From: Arthrobacter sp. 135MFCol5.1
GTDB taxonomy: Bacteria > Actinomycetota > Actinomycetes > Actinomycetales > Micrococcaceae
DNA length: 35,948 nt
Assembly (NCBI RefSeq): GCF_000374865.1
Contig: NZ_KB895474.1
Location: 1 to 35,948 of the forward strand
Direction: 5' to 3'
The notes below the pieces were generated by a model. The model saw only the letters and a list, made by a program, of their open reading frames with translations, was not told the origin of the DNA and ran no database searches. Positions 32,590 to 35,948 of the stretch are shown here, one piece after another. Position numbers and translations under genes: made by a program. The number at the start of each line of letters is the position of its first letter. Within the stretch, counting starts at the first letter, position 1.

Positions 32590-33045
32590 ATGCCGTCCAC
32601 AGTTGTAGACTTCGACACCCTGCTCACCCTCTCCGGTAAAGACCTCGGCGTCACCGATTACCGCGAAATCTCCCAGCAGCAGGTCAACCTGTTCGCCGAC
32701 GCGACAGATGACTACCAGTGGATCCACGTGGACCCCGAACGCGCCAAGGACGGCCCCTTTGGTGCCCCCATCGCCCACGGCTTCCTTACCCTGTCCCTGA
32801 TCATCCCGTTCTGGGGCGAGCTGTTCGACGTCGACGGCGTCACCACAAAGGTCAACTACGGGCTGGACAAGGTCCGATTCACCTCGCCCGTTAAGGTCGG
32901 CTCCAAGGTCCGCATGAAGGGCGGGATCGCGGAGGTCACCGAGGTCAAAGGCGGCGCACAGATCAAAGTCAACGCCACCATCGAGATTGAAGGCCAGGAA
33001 CGACCCGCTGTCGTCGCCGAATTCCTCGCCCGCTTCTACAAGTAG
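32590..33045 (+). CDS. MaoC-like (R)-specific enoyl-CoA hydratase
   Basis: This is a 151-residue hot-dog-fold protein starting after CAAGGAGACCCA; the open frame upstream overlaps the MDR gene and is not used. The hydratase-2 motif is FADATDDYQWIHVDPERA, with the catalytic Asp/His pair, followed by FGAPIAHGFLTLSLI. The enzyme adds water to a trans-2-enoyl-CoA to give a (3R)-hydroxyacyl-CoA. Placed directly before the acyl-CoA ligase and opposite an HSD17B4-type dehydrogenase, it fits hydration of an aryl-enoyl-CoA side chain. This could bypass the dead hydratase-lyase at 10254-11124. Family call is firm; substrate is inferred. Confidence 0.93.
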   Translation: MPSTVVDFDTLLTLSGKDLGVTDYREISQQQVNLFADATDDYQWIHVDPERAKDGPFGAPIAHGFLTLSLIIPFWGELFDVDGVTTKVNYGLDKVRFTSPVKVGSKVRMKGGIAEVTEVKGGAQIKVNATIEIEGQERPAVVAEFLARFYK

Positions 33046-33144
33046 GAAACGGCGGAGGGCCCTTAGGCGCTGGCCGCGTGACCTGTCACCATCACTTCCA
33101 CCAAAGGACGGTACCTTCATTGCAGCAAGGTACAAGGAGGAACC

Positions 33145-34677
33145 TTGCATAACTTCGGAGTTGGCTCCTGGCTGCACCGACGCATGTCAAAGAGCGGAAC
33201 CAAGCTGGCCCTGATCGCCGGTGACCGTAAAATTTCCTACGCGGAACTGACTGAACGCGCAGACAAGCTCGCCAACGCGCTCCGGCTGCGGGGCGTCCGA
33301 CGCAGCGACCGGGTCGCCTACCTCGGAGAAAACGACCCCTCATTCGTCGAAACGTTCTTTGCCTGCGGCCTCCTCGGCGCCATATTCGTCCCGCTCAACA
33401 CCCGTCTCGCCGCCCCTGAACTGAAATTCCAACTCGAAGACAGCGGCGCACGCCTGCTGATTAATGGCGCCGAGCTGGAAGCCCTGGCCACAGCCGCTGC
33501 CACCGGCGCTGCCGTGAACCGGCGGATCGTCGTCGGCGCCGCCCCGGAGACGGAGGCAACCGGCGTCGAGGACTACGACACCGTCTTGAAGCAAACGCCC
33601 CCCAACTTCATCGACGAAAGCATCACCCTGTCGGACCCGGGGATGATCCTTTACACCTCCGGCACGACAGGATTTCCCAAGGGCGCACTGCTCACGCACG
33701 GCAACATTACGTGGAACTGCATGAACACCCTGGTCGACGTGGACCTGAACCGCAACGACGTGGCCTTGATGATCTCTCCGCTCTTCCATGCCGCCTCCCT
33801 AGACATGGGCCTTCTGCCCATGCTCCTGAAAGGCGGAACGGTGGTACTGGAAGCAAAATTCGATCCGGGACGAGCCCTGACGCTGATCCAGGAGCACAAG
33901 GTCACCACACTCAACGGGGTGCCTACGACGTTCCAGATGCTCTGTGAACACCCCGCCTGGGCCAGCACCGACATCAGCTCGCTCGAAAAACTGACCTGTG
34001 GCGGCTCAGCCATCCCCACACGGGTGATAGAGGCCTACGAGGCCAGAGACATCGGCTTCACGAGCTGCTATGGCATGACCGAGGCCTCCCCCGGCGTCAC
34101 CATGCTGCCCATTGAACGGTCCCGGGAGAAAATCGGTTCCGCCGGCCTCCCGCACTTCTTTACTGACATGCGCATCGCTGACCCGCTCGGAGCACCCGTA
34201 GCTCCAGGGGAAGTCGGAGAAATCCAGATCTCCGGACCCAACGTCATCAGCCAGTACTGGAACCGGGCGCAGGAAACACGGGACTCCTACGCCGAAGGGG
34301 GCTGGTTCAGATCCGGGGACATGGGCTATACAGATACCGAAGGATTCCTCTTCGTATCCGACCGGCTCAAAGACATGATCATTTCCGGCGGCGAAAACAT
34401 CTACCCTGCCGAAGTTGAGGCAGCCATCCTCCAACTGGACACCGTGGCATCGGTGGCTGTGATCGGCGTTCCGGATGAAAAGTGGGGTGAAGTGCCCAAA
34501 GCGATCATCACCCTCCACGCAGGCTCGACCCTGACCCAGGAAGATCTGCGTTCCCACCTCGAAGGCAAGCTCGCACGCTACAAAATCCCCAAGGCAGTCG
34601 TCTTCGTCGACGACATGCCCCGGACCGCAAGCGGCAAAATCAGGAAGAGGGACCTGCGCCAGCAGTTCTCCGCATAG
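33145..34677 (+). CDS. Acyl/aryl-CoA ligase, feruloyl-CoA synthetase-like
   Basis: This 510-residue ANL-superfamily ligase starts at a TTG directly after AAGGAGGAACC. Motifs are the P-loop YTSGTTGFPKG (170-180), YGMTE (309-313), SGD (390-392), the A8 region DRLKDMIISGGENIYPAEVE (406-425) and Lys498 in ASGKIRKRD. The start (GVGSWLHRRM), the EKIGSAGLPHFFTDMRI segment and the overall spacing resemble actinobacterial feruloyl-CoA synthetases (Fcs) more than long-chain FadD. It activates a carboxylic acid with ATP and CoA. With pobA downstream and a hydroxycinnamoyl-CoA hydratase-lyase pseudogene in the same window, ferulate, coumarate or a related phenylpropanoid is the likely substrate. Another aryl or medium-chain acid is possible. 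Confidence 0.9.
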   Translation: MHNFGVGSWLHRRMSKSGTKLALIAGDRKISYAELTERADKLANALRLRGVRRSDRVAYLGENDPSFVETFFACGLLGAIFVPLNTRLAAPELKFQLEDSGARLLINGAELEALATAAATGAAVNRRIVVGAAPETEATGVEDYDTVLKQTPPNFIDESITLSDPGMILYTSGTTGFPKGALLTHGNITWNCMNTLVDVDLNRNDVALMISPLFHAASLDMGLLPMLLKGGTVVLEAKFDPGRALTLIQEHKVTTLNGVPTTFQMLCEHPAWASTDISSLEKLTCGGSAIPTRVIEAYEARDIGFTSCYGMTEASPGVTMLPIERSREKIGSAGLPHFFTDMRIADPLGAPVAPGEVGEIQISGPNVISQYWNRAQETRDSYAEGGWFRSGDMGYTDTEGFLFVSDRLKDMIISGGENIYPAEVEAAILQLDTVASVAVIGVPDEKWGEVPKAIITLHAGSTLTQEDLRSHLEGKLARYKIPKAVVFVDDMPRTASGKIRKRDLRQQFSA

Positions 34678-34720
34678 CGCACCGCCCTGTGAAAGCCCCC
34701 GGGTTCCTGCTGAAGGAAGT

Positions 34721-34752
34721 CACCTGTTGGAGTCCCGGCAGTGGAACAGGTG
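34721..34752. promoter_or_regulatory. Dyad CACCTGTT-N16-AACAGGTG upstream of pobA
   Basis: Perfect 8-base inverted arms are separated by 16 bases in the 258-bp gap between the ligase and pobA, about 185 bases before the pobA ATG. No T-run follows, so a terminator is unlikely. A regulator site (for example of a PobR-type protein not in this window) or an mRNA hairpin are both possible. The rest of the gap shows nothing recognisable. Confidence 0.4.
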
Positions 34753-34935
34753 AACCGGCAGGAGGTCAACAAATTCCCGCACGACCTCAAACCACGAACA
34801 ACTCCGCTCGACCCGTTTCCGCCCACGATGGTTCCGTTCAAGGGAATACATACAAGGGCGATCACTATATCTAGCGCACTGAAACCAGACCACTATGGCC
34901 TTCTATTGGCCCCCGTAACGAAGCGAGACACCGCC

Positions 34936-35948
34936 ATGGCAGCACGCAAAATCATCGCCACGCAGGTGGCCATCATGGGCGCCGGCCCCGCCGGGCTGAT
35001 GCTCTCCCACCTCCTCGCCAAGGCCGGCATCGAGTCCACCGTCATCGAGGTCCGCAGCCACAAAGAGATTTCCGAAACTGTCCGCGCCGGCGTCCTGGAA
35101 CACGGGACGGTGAACATGCTGGTGGACAGCGGTGTTTCGGACCGCGTGCTGCGCGACGGTGACCGGCACGACGGCATCGAACTGCGCTTCAACGGCGAAA
35201 GCCACCGCGTCGACTTCAAAGAGCTGGTAGGGGAGTCCGTGTGGCTCTACCCGCAGACCGACGTGTTCCTCGACCTCGCCGCGCGGAGGAAGGACGACGG
35301 CGGCGACGTCCGCTACAGCGTCAAAGACACCACCGTCCACGACCTCGAAGGTAAGCCGAAGGTCCGGTTCACCGACGCCGACGGCGTGGAGTACGAGATC
35401 CAGGCCGATTTCCTGGTGGGTGCCGACGGCTCCCGCAGCCACTGCCGGTTCCAGATCCCGGAGGCCCACCGCAAGTGGTACTTCCACGAGTACCCGTTCG
35501 CATGGTTCGGCATCCTGGCCGAGGCTCCCCGCAGTTCCGACGAACTGATCTACGCCAACTCGGCCAACGGCTTCGCCCTGATCAGCCAGCGTACGGAGAC
35601 GGTCCAGCGGATGTATTTCCAGTGTGATCCCAAGGAGAACGTGGCGGAGTGGGACGATGACCGGATCTGGGCCGAATTCCGGAGCCGCGTCAACGGGAAC
35701 GGCTTCGAGCTCAAGGAGGGCCCGGTCATCGAGAAGATGGTCCTGCCGTTCCGCAGCTTCGTCCACACCCCCATGCGCCACGGCAACCTGTTCCTCGCCG
35801 GGGATGCCGCACACACTGTGCCGCCCACCGGAGCCAAGGGCCTGAACCTGGCCATCAACGACGTCAAGGTCCTCTTCGAGGGGCTGGACAGCCACTACAA
35901 CTCCGGATCGGGACACCTGCTGGACACCTACAGCGACCGCGCCCTGGA
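34936..35948 (+). CDS. pobA: 4-hydroxybenzoate 3-monooxygenase, 3' end cut by window edge
   Basis: The frame runs from the ATG at 34936 to the right edge without a stop (337 complete codons of about 394). This FAD-dependent aromatic hydroxylase has the dinucleotide fold GAGPAG (15-20), the typical RAGVLEHGTVNML, the DG motif VGADGSRSHCR (Asp164-Gly165), the substrate region GFALISQRTETVQR with Ser and two Arg equivalent to those binding the carboxylate and NADPH, and GDAAHTVPPTGAKGLNLA (from 289). It converts 4-hydroxybenzoate to protocatechuate with NAD(P)H and oxygen. It follows the ligase by 258 bases and may have its own promoter. It is the clearest link of the window to p-hydroxyphenyl compounds. 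Confidence 0.96.
   Translation, partial: MAARKIIATQVAIMGAGPAGLMLSHLLAKAGIESTVIEVRSHKEISETVRAGVLEHGTVNMLVDSGVSDRVLRDGDRHDGIELRFNGESHRVDFKELVGESVWLYPQTDVFLDLAARRKDDGGDVRYSVKDTTVHDLEGKPKVRFTDADGVEYEIQADFLVGADGSRSHCRFQIPEAHRKWYFHEYPFAWFGILAEAPRSSDELIYANSANGFALISQRTETVQRMYFQCDPKENVAEWDDDRIWAEFRSRVNGNGFELKEGPVIEKMVLPFRSFVHTPMRHGNLFLAGDAAHTVPPTGAKGLNLAINDVKVLFEGLDSHYNSGSGHLLDTYSDRAL

Noticed and set aside
34903..35916. 337-codon minus-strand open frame at the right edge
   Set aside because: It is the antisense mirror of pobA, whose plus-strand frame has all catalytic motifs and is open to the window edge.
1..35948. tRNA, rRNA, CRISPR arrays, integrases and attachment sites
   Set aside because: I looked for cloverleaf-like, regularly spaced repeat and integrase patterns and saw none; a dedicated RNA or repeat search could still find small items.

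Overview
The window looks like chromosome of a high-GC actinobacterium, most likely an Arthrobacter-type soil Micrococcaceae. The protein styles, strong Shine-Dalgarno sites, GTG/TTG starts and packed operons with 4-bp stop/start overlaps point that way; the genus is inferred. All 35.9 kb are catabolic or transport genes, with at least four decayed genes among them. No rRNA, tRNA, CRISPR array or recognisable transposase was seen.

Left part (1-7.9 kb, all minus strand): a sugar or polyol uptake and oxidation set. It has an RbsC/RbsB/RbsA-type ABC importer, a butanediol/sorbitol-dehydrogenase-like MDR enzyme, a sugar phosphate isomerase/epimerase-type TIM barrel and a Gfo/Idh/MocA oxidoreductase that runs off the left edge. 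A probable enolase-superfamily C-terminal scrap sits between the MDR gene and the isomerase. From 7.9 to 11.1 kb the DNA is gene-poor and eroded. It holds a 19-bp palindrome, a frameshifted MFS transporter remnant, and a hydroxycinnamoyl-CoA hydratase-lyase pseudogene whose three lesions can be placed.

Middle (11.3-24.1 kb): a five-gene peptide/nickel-type ABC importer in the unusual order SBP-permease C-ATPase-ATPase-permease B (minus), then an HSL-family esterase (minus). A plus-strand run follows: a small unknown protein, a second HSL esterase, a GH1 beta-glucosidase, gluconokinase, an NTF2/SnoaL-like protein, a GH1 pseudogene and a cyclase-family hydrolase. It ends at a strong hairpin shared with the convergent operon.

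Right part (24.1-35.9 kb): two divergent operons around a structured regulatory region at 29.64-29.72 kb. The minus operon encodes an HSD17B4-type SDR, an amidohydrolase, a second cyclase-family protein, a D-2-hydroxyacid dehydrogenase, a 3-hydroxyisobutyrate-dehydrogenase-family enzyme and a MarR regulator. The plus operon encodes a VOC protein, a gluconate-5-dehydrogenase-like SDR, an L-idonate-5-dehydrogenase-like MDR enzyme, a MaoC hydratase and a feruloyl-CoA-synthetase-like ligase. It is followed by pobA (4-hydroxybenzoate 3-monooxygenase), cut by the right edge.

Working model (inference): the middle and right parts break down a plant phenolic glycoside or ester. The ABC importer takes it up, and the glucosidase and esterases release glucose/gluconate-type sugar and a phenolic acid. 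The acid is activated to a CoA thioester by the ligase. The retro-aldol enzyme (hydratase-lyase) is dead here, while a MaoC hydratase and an HSD17B4-type dehydrogenase are present. That suggests a shift to side-chain beta-oxidation ending in 4-hydroxybenzoate and PobA. Similar promoter/operator boxes precede several of these units, and the MarR protein is the only regulator in the window.
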